Origin: CAZSDW01 sp964605705
GTDB lineage: Bacteria; Fidelibacterota; UBA2242
Direction of reading: 5' to 3'
Length of the DNA: 29,799 nucleotides
Assembly: GCA_964605705.1 (NCBI GenBank)
Contig: CAZSDW010000034.1
Span: 1 to 29,799, forward strand
The position numbers and the translations under genes are program-made. Below are positions 1-9,369 of this stretch, piece by piece. A model generated the notes under the pieces. It worked only from the letters and a program-made list of their open reading frames with translations, was not told the origin of the DNA and did no database searches. Within the stretch, counting starts at the first letter, position 1; the number at the start of each line of letters is the position of its first letter.

Positions 1-1863
1 AAGCTTCAGATCAATGCCAAACCATTGGAATTGACGATTGGTGAAGCGGTGGCTGATGCCAATGCCGATTTTGTACCCGATCATCTGGATGAACTCGTTA
101 TTGTAACAGGCATTATTACAACACCGAGCTTTGGTTCGGGGTTGAGTTATGGTTTGCAGGATGCCACGGGTGCCGTGTATTTGTACAGCTACGGACTTTC
201 AACTGCACTGAATATCGGTGACGAAGTAACTGTTACCGGCACTATTGATCAGTATAAAGGTCTAACCGAGCTGGCACCCGATGCCGCTGAGGATATCGTT
301 GTCGTCAGTACCGGAAATCCGCTGGATACAGCCGTTGTGACTTTAGCGGGTATTGGCGAAGCGGTCGAGAATCATTTAGTAAAGGTCAATAATGTCTGGC
401 TGGTTGAAGGGCAGACCTGGCCGGCTGAAGGGAGCTATGCAAATCTGAATATAACAAATGGAACTGATACACTGATAATGAGGATTGACAATGATACGGA
501 CTTAGACGGCTGGACAGAAGCCCCGACGACACCTTTTAATGTCGTTGGTATTGTCAGTCAATATACCAGTGCCACACCGGCTAATGATGGTTATCAGATT
601 ATGCCGAGATTCCGGACGGATATTCATGTAATTCCGATTATTCCATCAATCACGATTGCCGAAGCCATTGTTGACGCGGATGGTGATTTTATACCGGATC
701 TGCTGGATCAAACCGTTACCGTTACGGGTATTGTTACAACGCCGAGTTATACCTCAGGTATGAGCTACGGACTTCAGGACACATCCGGTGGGATTTATGT
801 CTTTGCCAGTAGTGCATTGGCAACCCTGGAAGTTGGTGATCAGGTGGCTGTGACCGGTACAATTGCTCAATATAAAGGTCTGACTGAAATCACTCCTTCG
901 GTTGCAGGTGATATTGTTGTCCTGAGCAATGACAATGCTGTCGAAGCTGCCCTTGTCGAAATTGCTGCTGTTAACGAAGCGATTGAAAGCCAGCTGATCA
1001 AAATCGATAATGTCTGGCTGGTTGCAGGTCAAACCTGGCCGGCTGAAGGGAGTTATGCGAATCTGAATATAACAGATGGCGCTGATACACTGACAATGAG
1101 GATTGACAATGATACGGACTTAGATGGCTGGGCAGGTGCGCCGACCGGCACATTCAATGTGGTCGGACTCGTCAGTCAGTATTCCAGCAGTACTCCACCG
1201 AATGATGGATATCAGATTATTCCACGCTTTCAGACTGATGTGGTTAGTACCGTAGATATCACCTTTAATGTGAATATGGCGTATTACATAATTGTCGGAG
1301 ACTTTGTCGCCGGTACTGATTTTGTCGATGTTGCCGGTTCTTTTAATGGCTGGAATGGTGCCGGATCAGTTTTGGCTGACGCGGACGGTGATTCAACCTA
1401 TTCGATCACAATTGGCGGTTTTATCCCCGGTGAATCCATTGAGTACAAATTCAGAATCAATGGATTATGGGATGATGCTACCTGTGAATTTCCGGGTGGT
1501 GCTCCCAACCGGGTCTATGTTGTACCAGCTGAAAACAGTACCGTTAATCATTGGTACAATGATATCGTTGCTACCGGGATTGATCCGGAAGCGCTGCCGA
1601 AATCTTTCACGCTGCGGCAGAACTATCCGAATCCGTTCAATCCGACCACAACCATCGCTTTTGATCTGCCGAAAGACGCTAATGTCAGACTGGTAGTTTT
1701 CAATATGATGGGACAGCAGGTTGCAGAACTGAAGAATGAAGCCATGTCAGCGGGTTCGTACAGAGTCCTGCTGGATGGATCTCAGTTATCCAGTGGCGTC
1801 TATTTCTATCGTATTCAGGCGGGTGAATTTACTTCTCTGAAGAAAATGATTCTGATGAAATAA
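1..1863 (+). CDS. T9SS-secreted protein with tandem OB-fold-like repeats (5' partial)
   Basis: The frame is open from the first base, so the true start lies to the left; the first possible in-window start (TTG at 25) is not convincing. Two 206-residue units (31-648 and 649-1266) each read like the OB-fold domains (DUF5689/YhcR type) of secreted FCB proteins, with a VTGI core, a SYGLQD strand and a VTGTIxQYKGLTE block. They are followed by a beta-sandwich domain (about 1250-1560, with FVDVAGSFNGWNG and YKFRING) that resembles starch/glycogen-binding (CBM20/48-like) modules. The last ~89 residues are a type A T9SS sorting domain with QNYPNPFNPTTTI and a terminal LKKMILMK. The protein is therefore probably exported and anchored or released at the surface. 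No catalytic domain is visible in this part; one could lie upstream. A hairpin terminator follows the stop. Confidence 0.85.
   Translation, partial: KLQINAKPLELTIGEAVADANADFVPDHLDELVIVTGIITTPSFGSGLSYGLQDATGAVYLYSYGLSTALNIGDEVTVTGTIDQYKGLTELAPDAAEDIVVVSTGNPLDTAVVTLAGIGEAVENHLVKVNNVWLVEGQTWPAEGSYANLNITNGTDTLIMRIDNDTDLDGWTEAPTTPFNVVGIVSQYTSATPANDGYQIMPRFRTDIHVIPIIPSITIAEAIVDADGDFIPDLLDQTVTVTGIVTTPSYTSGMSYGLQDTSGGIYVFASSALATLEVGDQVAVTGTIAQYKGLTEITPSVAGDIVVLSNDNAVEAALVEIAAVNEAIESQLIKIDNVWLVAGQTWPAEGSYANLNITDGADTLTMRIDNDTDLDGWAGAPTGTFNVVGLVSQYSSSTPPNDGYQIIPRFQTDVVSTVDITFNVNMAYYIIVGDFVAGTDFVDVAGSFNGWNGAGSVLADADGDSTYSITIGGFIPGESIEYKFRINGLWDDATCEFPGGAPNRVYVVPAENSTVNHWYNDIVATGIDPEALPKSFTLRQNYPNPFNPTTTIAFDLPKDANVRLVVFNMMGQQVAELKNEAMSAGSYRVLLDGSQLSSGVYFYRIQAGEFTSLKKMILMK
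31..648 (+). repeat. OB-fold-like repeat unit 1 (618 bp)
   Basis: First of two in-frame units of exactly 618 bp (206 codons) with no length change between them. It begins at LTIGEAVADANADF and ends just before the matching ITIAEAIVDADGDF of unit 2. The 3' half is far more conserved at DNA level than the 5' half: 393-513 matches 1011-1131 at 111 of 121 bases by hand count. Confidence 0.9.
649..1266 (+). repeat. OB-fold-like repeat unit 2 (618 bp)
   Basis: Second copy of the 206-codon unit, in perfect register with the first. It carries the same landmarks (VTGIVTTPSY, SYGLQD, VTGTIAQYKGLTE, NVWLV, RIDNDTDLDGW, NDGYQI.PRF). It is followed directly by the carbohydrate-binding-like domain. Confidence 0.9.
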
Positions 1864-1885
1864 TTCATGCGTGTTTAATAATGAT

Positions 1886-1917
1886 AAGAGGGGCTGTATA
1901 AAATTACAGCCCCTTTT
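1886..1917 (+). terminator. Rho-independent terminator after the T9SS protein
   Basis: A perfect 9-bp stem, GGGGCTGTA (1890-1898) with TACAGCCCC (1905-1913), closes a 6-base loop TAAAAT. It is followed by TTTT and preceded by AAGA, which extends the stem with A-T and G-T pairs. It starts 26 bases after the stop codon and separates this gene from the next transcription unit. Confidence 0.85.
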
Positions 1918-1954
1918 ATTCAATCGTCAATTATAATCTTTCACAGGCGAGAAA

Positions 1955-3895
1955 ATGAAAAGCAGTTTTTTACACAACAAAACAAAAACCCTGTTTCAGG
2001 CTGCAATCCTCGGATTAATCCTGACACTGATCTTGATTGGAATATTTAACAAGGCTTTTTCGACGGATTTTGAAGCCTACTGCCCTTTCGGCGGGATTTT
2101 GTCTCTGGGAAGCAAACTCTGGATGGGGACGATGTCCTGTGCCATGAGTGAGAATCAGCTCTTTATGGGGATTATGCTGCTGGTCGGAGTGATCCTCTTC
2201 GGTAAACTCTTTTGCGGATATCTTTGCCCGATCGGAACCGTTACCGAGTGGCTGAACAAACTGTTTGCCCGTTTTAAAATATCCTATGTTCTGAAAGGAA
2301 AAGCCGATCGGATACTGCGTCTCGGCAAGTACGTTTTGTTGTTTTTTACAGCCTATTTTACAGTGACATCGAGCGAACTTTGGTGTAAAAAATTTGATCC
2401 CTATTTTGCCAGTGTCACCGGTTTTGGTGTTGATACTGTACTTTGGGCAGGATTACTGACCATTCTGACAGTGGTTGTCGGTTCCGTATTTATCCGTTTT
2501 TTCTGGTGCAAATATGTCTGTCCGCTCTCCGCATTGAGTAACATTTTTACCAATATTTTAATAACGGCTCCGATAATAATTGCCTATATCATTATTCGTC
2601 TGGTCGGCTGGGATCTGAATATTCTCTGGCTGATTCTGGCTCTCTGCGCATCTGGTGCCGCTACGGAGATATTCCGGTACAAATTTTATTCAATTCCGCT
2701 TTTGAGAGTAACGGTAAAACAGGATAAATGCACCGGCTGCAGTCTTTGTGATCAGAGCTGCCCCCAGGGGATCGATGTGCACAAGTACGAAAAGGTAACC
2801 CATCCTGATTGTACTCTCTGTATGGACTGTGTCAAAGAATGTAAGATTGACGGGAGTATTGCGTTAAACAATTCGGGTAGAAGTTATATCCCGCCAGCAA
2901 TCCTGCTTGGATTGATGGCAATCGGATTTATTTTTGCTGCGAATATCTCATTCAAAACGCTATCGGAACGATGGGGCGATTTTGAAACACTTCCCAATGT
3001 TCAAAAAATTGAAATGGAAAACCTGCGGTCGGTAAAATGTTACGGTAGTTCCAGATCCCTGTTTCTGAAAATGAAACGGGTTCGCGGAGTAGTCGGTCTG
3101 GATACCTGGGCAAAAGATCACCGCATTCTTGTGTTTTATGATGCCGACAAGCTGAATGAAAGCGATGTCAAGCGGGCTGTATTCAAACCCAGCAAATACA
3201 AACTTCAGGATTTTAAAGATTGGCAGCCGGATCGAATTGCCATTTTCGAAATTCCCGTCGATGGTCTCTGGGATGTCTATGACAATTTGGATCTGATACA
3301 TATGCTGATGAAAAATCCAAAGATTGTCGGATTGGAAACCAATTTCGGGGAACCGGTTCTGGCAAAGATATATATCGAGAAAAACGGAGTAACTCCCCAG
3401 GATATCAGAAATATCATCGAGCAGAAATCCTATATCAAAATTGTCAAGGGTGAAGAAGTCAAGGTTAAGGTGAATTTCAAATGTGTGAGCGATGGTGAAT
3501 TTATCGGAGAGACGGACTATGCGACTTTCCGGATTGAGTTCTTCGCAGCTTACAACCAGGTTTTTAATCATTACTCGAATTATAATCCGGCGGATTTGAA
3601 AATCTATGAGCTGGACTTGCCGGATGCGGAAGAAAACACGGTTCGTCAGGAATTGCGCTATCTCACCAGCCATGTATCTGAATATAATGGCGTTGTCAGG
3701 TTGTGTACAAAATTTACCAATCGTCCGGTTATGCGGATTTTCTTTGATCCCAGCCAGGTGACGCCGGAACAGATTTCTGAAAAACTGAGTGCGCCGATAT
3801 TAAAGATTTTCAAGTCTGACGGCAGTTCCTATGAGCGTGAAAACATTTTCAGTTTTCCACAAAAAGCCCGAATTTTGGACAATGTTTCTAATTAA
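1955..3895 (+). CDS. Membrane polyferredoxin (NapH/CcoG-like) with C-terminal HMA-like domains
   Basis: Probable inner-membrane electron-transfer protein. The N-terminal ~240 residues hold about five hydrophobic helices with two CxxxCP motifs (CGYLCP, C87-C91; CKYVCP, C185-C189) typical of the NapH/NosR/CcoG Fer4_5 core. Two [4Fe-4S] ferredoxin motifs follow: C259/C262/C265/C269 and C286/C289/C292/C296. Another helix (about 311-330) then leads to ~300 extra residues with three betaalphabeta-like blocks (about 350-415, 425-495, 565-635) that recall heavy-metal-associated (HMA) domains but lack CxxC; only C362 is at the expected place in the first. If the clusters face the cytoplasm, the extra helix puts this tail in the periplasm. 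CcoG is a known cupric reductase, so a metal-reduction role is plausible but inferred. It is first in a five-gene run, 32 bases before the TonB receptor. The ATG start follows AGGCGAG. Confidence 0.85.
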   Translation: MKSSFLHNKTKTLFQAAILGLILTLILIGIFNKAFSTDFEAYCPFGGILSLGSKLWMGTMSCAMSENQLFMGIMLLVGVILFGKLFCGYLCPIGTVTEWLNKLFARFKISYVLKGKADRILRLGKYVLLFFTAYFTVTSSELWCKKFDPYFASVTGFGVDTVLWAGLLTILTVVVGSVFIRFFWCKYVCPLSALSNIFTNILITAPIIIAYIIIRLVGWDLNILWLILALCASGAATEIFRYKFYSIPLLRVTVKQDKCTGCSLCDQSCPQGIDVHKYEKVTHPDCTLCMDCVKECKIDGSIALNNSGRSYIPPAILLGLMAIGFIFAANISFKTLSERWGDFETLPNVQKIEMENLRSVKCYGSSRSLFLKMKRVRGVVGLDTWAKDHRILVFYDADKLNESDVKRAVFKPSKYKLQDFKDWQPDRIAIFEIPVDGLWDVYDNLDLIHMLMKNPKIVGLETNFGEPVLAKIYIEKNGVTPQDIRNIIEQKSYIKIVKGEEVKVKVNFKCVSDGEFIGETDYATFRIEFFAAYNQVFNHYSNYNPADLKIYELDLPDAEENTVRQELRYLTSHVSEYNGVVRLCTKFTNRPVMRIFFDPSQVTPEQISEKLSAPILKIFKSDGSSYERENIFSFPQKARILDNVSN

Positions 3896-3927
3896 TCAAT
3901 TGTACTAACGAAACCAGGCTTGCGACG

Positions 3928-6648
3928 GTGTTTAACAAACGTTTTCAGTATTGCTATTTATTGGTCTTGATGATACTGCTGGGAACGGTGCTGTTTTCTG
4001 CGACGTCGTCCGGAACTATCAAAGGATTCATCCGTGACGAAAACGGTGCGGCCCTGATGGGCGCGAATGTCCTGGTGAAGGAACTGTATATCGGGGCTGC
4101 CAGCGCGGTGAACGGTTCCTATTCTATTTCGATAAAACCCGGTACTTACACGGTTGAAGTGACCTTTATCGGGTATGAGACTATCCGGGATACGATTCGG
4201 GTCCGATCAGGTGAGAGCCTGGTCAGGAACTATAAACTGAAGATTGAATATTTTGAAATTGGCGGGATTGTGGTCGTTGCGGAGAACCAGTTGATGCCGA
4301 GTTCTGCGGAGACCAAAACCCGCATTCTGTCCGGTGAAATCGAACATATACAGGCAAGCAGCCTGAGCGATGTCATGAAACTTGTTCCGGGACAGCGTTT
4401 TGACAATCCCGGTCTGCAGGAAAAAAAGCAGGTATCTATCCGTACCAGTTCGACCGAAACCGATGCGGATCGCAATGCCCTGTTCGGCACACAGGTAATC
4501 CTCGATAATATTCCGATTTCCAACAATGCCAATATGCAAATCGATACCAAAGTCAATACCGGGACCATCAGTCGGACAACCGAAAACTCGGGGATTGACC
4601 TGCGCCAGATTCCGGCGGACAATATTGCCGAGGTGGAAGTTATTCGGGGAATTCCTTCGGCGAAATACGGCGACCTGACCTCCGGCATTATCAAGGTGAA
4701 AACCAAGGCGGAGCGCACCGATCACCGTTTTAAATACAAGTACAATCTTCAGAATAAAGAATTAAATGTCGGTGGCGGCTTTAAACTCTTTGAGCAGTAT
4801 CTGACCTACAATCTGAATTATGCCAACAGTGTCCGGGATATCCGCATCGAGGATTATGATTACACCCGGGTTTCCGGGCAGTTATCACACGATACTTACC
4901 TGTTTAAAAATCTCTATCTCATGAAGAACCGGTTTTATTTTACCCGTACGTTTGACGAACAGGGATTTCGGGAAGGTGATCTATACCTGACTGAAATGTA
5001 TAATCGCGATTATATCCTGCGCTACAATCATAACAGCCAGTTTATTTTGGCAACGAATCAGCGTTTGGATTTGAACTACTCGTTTAATGTCGATCGGCAG
5101 AACTCCTATTATAAAAAACTGATTTCAGCGGACAACACCTATATTTCAGATCGTTTGACCGAAGGTACTCAGGAGGGAATGTACGTCCAGAGCTATATCA
5201 GCAAACTCTGGGTAAAGGGACGGGCATATAATCACTTTGCAAATCTCGAATACAGTAACCAGTTTTTGTTGCTCAATATGGGGCATAAAATTTTAAGTGG
5301 TATCAGTTACCGTCTCGAAGGCAATAATGGTCAGGGACGGATTTATGATCCCGGGGCGCCCCCGAATATTAATTCGCTTTTTCGTGAACGCCCGCGTTCC
5401 TATGATGAAATACCGGAACTGAAGATTGGGAGCTTTTATTTTGAGGATGAAATCAGCGGGCGCCTGGGAATTGATTATCAACTGAATCTTGGTGCCCGAC
5501 TGGAACAATACGGATCAGGAAGCGGTTTTTTACCGTGCAATCACGGGCGGTTTTTCAATCCCCGGATGAACCTGGTCCTAAAATTCAGTGAAAATGCCCA
5601 ACTGCGCACCGGTTATGGTAGCACCTCAAAAGCGCCTCCCCTGAGCATGATCTATCCCAATAAAATTTATATTGATATCGATGATATCAACCGATTTTAC
5701 AGCGCTGACTCCAATCTGGTGGTTGTATCGACCTATATCTATGATCGGTCAAATCCCAATTTGAAAGGTTTTCAACAGATCAAACGTGAGAGCAGCCTCG
5801 ATCTGAAAGTCGGCGACCTGGGATTTACATTGACCGGTTACAGTAATTCCATTTTTGGCGGGTTTGCCTCCACGGACACCCGTTCAATTTTTCATTATAA
5901 ATATAACTACCCGAACTGGCCGGATATGACCGTCAGTGCGATGTATGATTCGGTTTATGAAACCTATTCCAGATATGCTAATTCGCAAACCAGTCAAATT
6001 CAGGGAATCGAATTGTCGGTTCAGACCGTCCCTTTTTCTCCTTTGGATATCCGCTTGAGAATAGAAGCGGCGTACAATTTTACGCGGAGTGACAAAGCAA
6101 GCTACGATATTGCAGATACCTATCGCTATGATAACAATCTTCAGCGCTATATCCTCCCTTTCTGGAATGTTGTCAATTTGCATACGGATAATCTGTTGAT
6201 TAACTACCGGGCGGAGTTCAAGATTAAGGATTTCGGAGCCTGGGTAACTCTCGAAGCCCAGCAAGTTGTGTTTGATCGCGACTGGTTCGTCGGGCTGGAT
6301 GATTCTCTAGCCGTTGGCTATTTGACGGCAAGCGGTGAGTATGTGACAATTTCTGAACCCCTGAGAGCGGATGCACTTTACAAGAATTACCGGCGGACAT
6401 ACGCAGATTATAATAAAAATGTTGAGAATCAGAAAAATATCTGGCTCTTTAATCTACGGGTCAGTAAGGCGCTCCTGCGTGGTACGGAGCTGTCATTTTT
6501 TGTCAATAATTTCTTTAATTATCATCCGCTTTACCAGCGTCAGCGGGTCTCTTCCGGGACTAAATCCTACATCCAATTGAATCCTGATCTGTATTTTGGT
6601 GTGGAGTTCAGCGGAAAGATAGACAAACTTTTTAACAGAAATCCATGA
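3928..6648 (+). CDS. TonB-dependent outer-membrane receptor
   Basis: Outer-membrane transporter that imports a ligand using TonB energy. It starts with GTG; residues 1-27 form a signal peptide. Residues 28-105 are a carboxypeptidase-regulatory-like beta-sandwich (GTIKGFIRDENGAALMGANV, NGSYSISIKPGTYTVEVTFIGYE), common in SusC-type and metal-receptor proteins of Bacteroidota. The plug (about 115-260) contains QVILDNIPIS and the closing VEVIRGIPSAKYGDLTSGII. The rest is a 22-strand-type barrel rich in alternating aromatic residues. Length (906 residues) is typical. No SusD partner is present; the neighbours are instead a polyferredoxin upstream and a DUF4876-like lipoprotein whose ATG overlaps this stop by 4 bases (ATGA). 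That context points to a metal or metal chelate rather than a glycan as ligand. The ligand is not known. Confidence 0.92.
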   Translation: MFNKRFQYCYLLVLMILLGTVLFSATSSGTIKGFIRDENGAALMGANVLVKELYIGAASAVNGSYSISIKPGTYTVEVTFIGYETIRDTIRVRSGESLVRNYKLKIEYFEIGGIVVVAENQLMPSSAETKTRILSGEIEHIQASSLSDVMKLVPGQRFDNPGLQEKKQVSIRTSSTETDADRNALFGTQVILDNIPISNNANMQIDTKVNTGTISRTTENSGIDLRQIPADNIAEVEVIRGIPSAKYGDLTSGIIKVKTKAERTDHRFKYKYNLQNKELNVGGGFKLFEQYLTYNLNYANSVRDIRIEDYDYTRVSGQLSHDTYLFKNLYLMKNRFYFTRTFDEQGFREGDLYLTEMYNRDYILRYNHNSQFILATNQRLDLNYSFNVDRQNSYYKKLISADNTYISDRLTEGTQEGMYVQSYISKLWVKGRAYNHFANLEYSNQFLLLNMGHKILSGISYRLEGNNGQGRIYDPGAPPNINSLFRERPRSYDEIPELKIGSFYFEDEISGRLGIDYQLNLGARLEQYGSGSGFLPCNHGRFFNPRMNLVLKFSENAQLRTGYGSTSKAPPLSMIYPNKIYIDIDDINRFYSADSNLVVVSTYIYDRSNPNLKGFQQIKRESSLDLKVGDLGFTLTGYSNSIFGGFASTDTRSIFHYKYNYPNWPDMTVSAMYDSVYETYSRYANSQTSQIQGIELSVQTVPFSPLDIRLRIEAAYNFTRSDKASYDIADTYRYDNNLQRYILPFWNVVNLHTDNLLINYRAEFKIKDFGAWVTLEAQQVVFDRDWFVGLDDSLAVGYLTASGEYVTISEPLRADALYKNYRRTYADYNKNVENQKNIWLFNLRVSKALLRGTELSFFVNNFFNYHPLYQRQRVSSGTKSYIQLNPDLYFGVEFSGKIDKLFNRNP

Positions 6649-7805
6649 TGATAAGAAAGCATTTTTCAAGTTTTATATTCCTCTTGTCAATAGCGTTTTT
6701 TCTACTGGACAGCTGCGAGGAATCCGTGACACCGCCGGAGTCCATGCGATTTGATCTGAATGTTACCGTCAAGGACACCAGTGGATTCAGTCTTGAGTAT
6801 TTTGATACGGAGCTGGTGGACAGCGCTTCGGTTTTCATGAATTCAATTTCATATTATACACTTTATAACGCCAGCAGTAACCAGAGCGGTGTGGCGACTT
6901 TTCCGGAGATACTGCCTGATCTCTATAATATTTCGGTCACAAAGCGGGTCAATGTCATCCTGGATGGTGTATCTGTTGAACGGACGATGAACGGACAGTT
7001 GATCAATGTTGAAATCCTTAATGCCGCTATATCGCCCTCGGTCTATGTGACGCCATCGATCTCGGGACAGCTGGTAATCAGTGAGATTTATTATAATGGT
7101 TCGCCACCGCAACCACCCTATAATCTTCCCCAGTATTTTCATGATCAATTCACCGAGATTTATAATAATTCCGATGAAGTTGTCTATCTTGACAGTATCA
7201 TTATTGCGAATGTGGATTTTGGGCATGCGGAAGAGGATTATATCTATGCAATCCATGCTTATATGTTTCCGGGGAGCGGGCAGGATTATCCCTTGAATCC
7301 CGGAGAGTTTGTGATTGTCGCCCAGGATGCCATTAATCACACCGAAGCCGTTCCCAGCAGTGTCGATCTCTCCAGTGCAGATTTTGAATATTATGTCGGA
7401 CCACCGGATATTGACCAGCCGAATACAGAAAACATGATCAAATTGCACCACAAATATGGGGTGGATTTTTTATATTCCGTATTTAATGATGCCATTGTTT
7501 TATTGAAGGTCAAAGATCCGTACGCCTATGGTTATAGCGAATTTGACTGTATCCTGTTTCCAAAAACGGCGGTTCTGGATGGTGTCGATTACCGTGACAA
7601 TTTAGCAGAGGTTGAGTACAAGCGCCTGGGACCTGCAATTGATAGCGGATTAACCGGTGGTTTCGATTCTTATATGAATAAGTCGATTCAGCGGCGGATT
7701 GATTTTTATCGGGGCGATCAGCCGGTCCTGATGGATAATAACAACAGCAGTATCGATTTTCAAGTGCTTGATCGCCCGACGCCAGGATATGTATTTGATG
7801 AGTAA
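6645..7805 (+). CDS. DUF4876-type surface lipoprotein
   Basis: Lipoprotein with a lipobox LDSC (C24) after a short hydrophobic signal. Residues about 30-150 look like a beta-sandwich carrying a SGVATFPEILPDLYNISV motif of the regulatory/Ig-like kind. The central part (ISEIYYNG, DQFTEIYNNSDEVVYLDS, LNPGEFVIVAQDAINH) resembles a lamin-tail-like fold and fits my memory of the DUF4876 family of Bacteroidota lipoproteins found beside TonB-dependent receptors. Family assignment is from recollection, not a search. The start ATG overlaps the receptor stop by 4 bases, so translation is probably coupled. It is likely a surface cap or ligand-binding partner of the receptor, analogous to SusD but unrelated in sequence. 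The ligand is unknown. Confidence 0.7.
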   Translation: MMIRKHFSSFIFLLSIAFFLLDSCEESVTPPESMRFDLNVTVKDTSGFSLEYFDTELVDSASVFMNSISYYTLYNASSNQSGVATFPEILPDLYNISVTKRVNVILDGVSVERTMNGQLINVEILNAAISPSVYVTPSISGQLVISEIYYNGSPPQPPYNLPQYFHDQFTEIYNNSDEVVYLDSIIIANVDFGHAEEDYIYAIHAYMFPGSGQDYPLNPGEFVIVAQDAINHTEAVPSSVDLSSADFEYYVGPPDIDQPNTENMIKLHHKYGVDFLYSVFNDAIVLLKVKDPYAYGYSEFDCILFPKTAVLDGVDYRDNLAEVEYKRLGPAIDSGLTGGFDSYMNKSIQRRIDFYRGDQPVLMDNNNSSIDFQVLDRPTPGYVFDE

Positions 7806-9354
7806 GAATTTTATAATGGACGTTCTCGGACTAAAAGGGAGTTTTAATAAAACTGTCGGGTTGCTCCTGTTTATTGTTCTGGGCACTTTGACTGTTACGG
7901 CAGAACCATTGTTTGATCCTTTGAATTATCATACCGGTATGCAGCTGCAATCGTCGATATCTTTAAATCCGGCATGGATCATCAGGGACAAACCGGTGTC
8001 CCTGGTCAGGTATTCCTGCCAGTCCGGTTCAATTTCCGGGGATTTTCACCGGCAGCTGGAAGCCGGTCGGAACAGCGATACTTACTGGACGGCGTATGGT
8101 ACCAAGCTACTGGGTGAAAAAACTCTGTTTTCCGGCAGCTTTGCCTATCGAACACAAAGCGTCGCGGGAAAAATGTGGTCCCAAAACCGCCAACCTTACA
8201 GCGGGATGCCGTTTGTCCTGGCTGACAGTTCAACTGGATCCTGGCAGCTGAATGGATTAATCTGGAATGTTGAAGTTTCTCGTGAATTAATCTCTGACCA
8301 CCTCTTTGGCGGTTTGTCGGTTTTCTATAATGTGGATGAATCGTATAAAGATATTTTTCCGCGACCTCAGGACAGCCATCGGGATTTGATGGTCGCAGGC
8401 AGTTTGGGAATGATTACATCCGGTGATGCCCGGTTTGGTATGATGCTGAAATATTCCAATATGCAGGAATCGATGAGAACCTGGAAATACAGTCTTGACC
8501 AGGAAAAGACGCCGATTTTTTTCAAACCGCGTGGTCTGGATGTACCGTTGATTTTCAGGGGAGAGACCAGCGAAGAACGGCTCTATACCATCAAAGGTCT
8601 GACATTTTCAGTTGATGGCAGTCTGCAAAATATTATTGCAGAGCAGTTGAATTTCGCCGGTAACTACGGTTTTTCATTTGCGGATAATGTCGATGGTGGT
8701 GCTTATCCGATTGAACAGGGCAGCTGGAAAGATAATTACGTCAGTTATTCAACGGATATTGTATTCGATATCAATTCCCGGATCGATGTGGTTCTTTTGT
8801 CAGATGGATTGTATCGGTATCATATGGCTGAACACCCTGACTTTGAACTGGAAATCTTTGAAGGGACGGAGCGAAAATTAAGTGCCGGCGGTGAAATAAT
8901 GTTCGGGACGGCGAATGGTTTTCGATTATCGCCTTCGGTAAAAATGTCATCACAAACATTGAAGCGGGTGGACAATTTCAACGGCATTCTGGATTATTTT
9001 CCGGGGACGCTCTGGCGTATGCAGGTCGGGATTGAATTACCGGAGCAGATTTTTTGCGCTTTTCGTTGCAGCTTCGGCAGTGATGTATATAGTGCCCGGG
9101 AGGGCGAAGTATATCTGCCGGCAACAACCGGATTTTATTATCAGACGGTCACGGCTATTGATGAATTGTATTATCATACAGATTATAGAAGTTATCGGTT
9201 TGCCGAAACATTGTCTTTTGGAAAGAAGCAGCGCTACAGCCTGATGCTGGAATATCTGCGGATGATGCCGGAAAACTCGGAATATTTTGGTAACGGCAGC
9301 CGGGAACAGTTGAATCTGAATTTTGTAATTGAGAATCTGCTTGACAATTTTTAG
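7798..9354 (+). CDS. DUF6850-like outer-membrane beta-barrel protein
   Basis: 518-residue exported protein, probably an outer-membrane barrel. I chose the ATG at 7798, which overlaps the upstream stop as ATGAGTAA and leaves a plausible signal peptide (hydrophobic GLLLFIVLGTLTVTA, cleavage before EPLFDP). An open frame extends to TTG 7768 and a further ATG lies at 7816. The sequence is rich in aromatic-ended beta segments and Gly/Ser turns, with no enzyme motif, and ends EQLNLNFVIENLLDNF. The order receptor, DUF4876 lipoprotein, then barrel matches the arrangement I recall for DUF6850 proteins in Bacteroidota; this was not searched. It sits 15 bases before the next gene. Its role is probably passive porin-like or as a structural partner of the receptor. 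Confidence 0.6.
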   Translation: MSKNFIMDVLGLKGSFNKTVGLLLFIVLGTLTVTAEPLFDPLNYHTGMQLQSSISLNPAWIIRDKPVSLVRYSCQSGSISGDFHRQLEAGRNSDTYWTAYGTKLLGEKTLFSGSFAYRTQSVAGKMWSQNRQPYSGMPFVLADSSTGSWQLNGLIWNVEVSRELISDHLFGGLSVFYNVDESYKDIFPRPQDSHRDLMVAGSLGMITSGDARFGMMLKYSNMQESMRTWKYSLDQEKTPIFFKPRGLDVPLIFRGETSEERLYTIKGLTFSVDGSLQNIIAEQLNFAGNYGFSFADNVDGGAYPIEQGSWKDNYVSYSTDIVFDINSRIDVVLLSDGLYRYHMAEHPDFELEIFEGTERKLSAGGEIMFGTANGFRLSPSVKMSSQTLKRVDNFNGILDYFPGTLWRMQVGIELPEQIFCAFRCSFGSDVYSAREGEVYLPATTGFYYQTVTAIDELYYHTDYRSYRFAETLSFGKKQRYSLMLEYLRMMPENSEYFGNGSREQLNLNFVIENLLDNF

Positions 9355-9369
9355 TGAACAGGAAATTTT

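Noticed and set aside
1932..1937. TATAAT before the polyferredoxin gene as a promoter -10 box
   Set aside because: No matching -35 or Bacteroidota TTTG element at proper distance, and it is only 17 bases from the start codon; AT-rich chance match likely.
2960..3673. Minus-strand open frame of 237 codons opposite the polyferredoxin
   Set aside because: It lies entirely inside a well-supported plus-strand gene, has no ribosome site and its sequence looks like complement translation.
3928..6648. SusC/SusD-type glycan uptake pair
   Set aside because: The following lipoprotein lacks SusD-like TPR-helical character and is beta-rich; the upstream polyferredoxin also argues against a glycan system.
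6849..7451. Minus-strand open frame of 200 codons opposite the DUF4876-like gene
   Set aside because: The plus-strand lipoprotein has a lipobox and coupled start; the opposite frame has no signal or motif.
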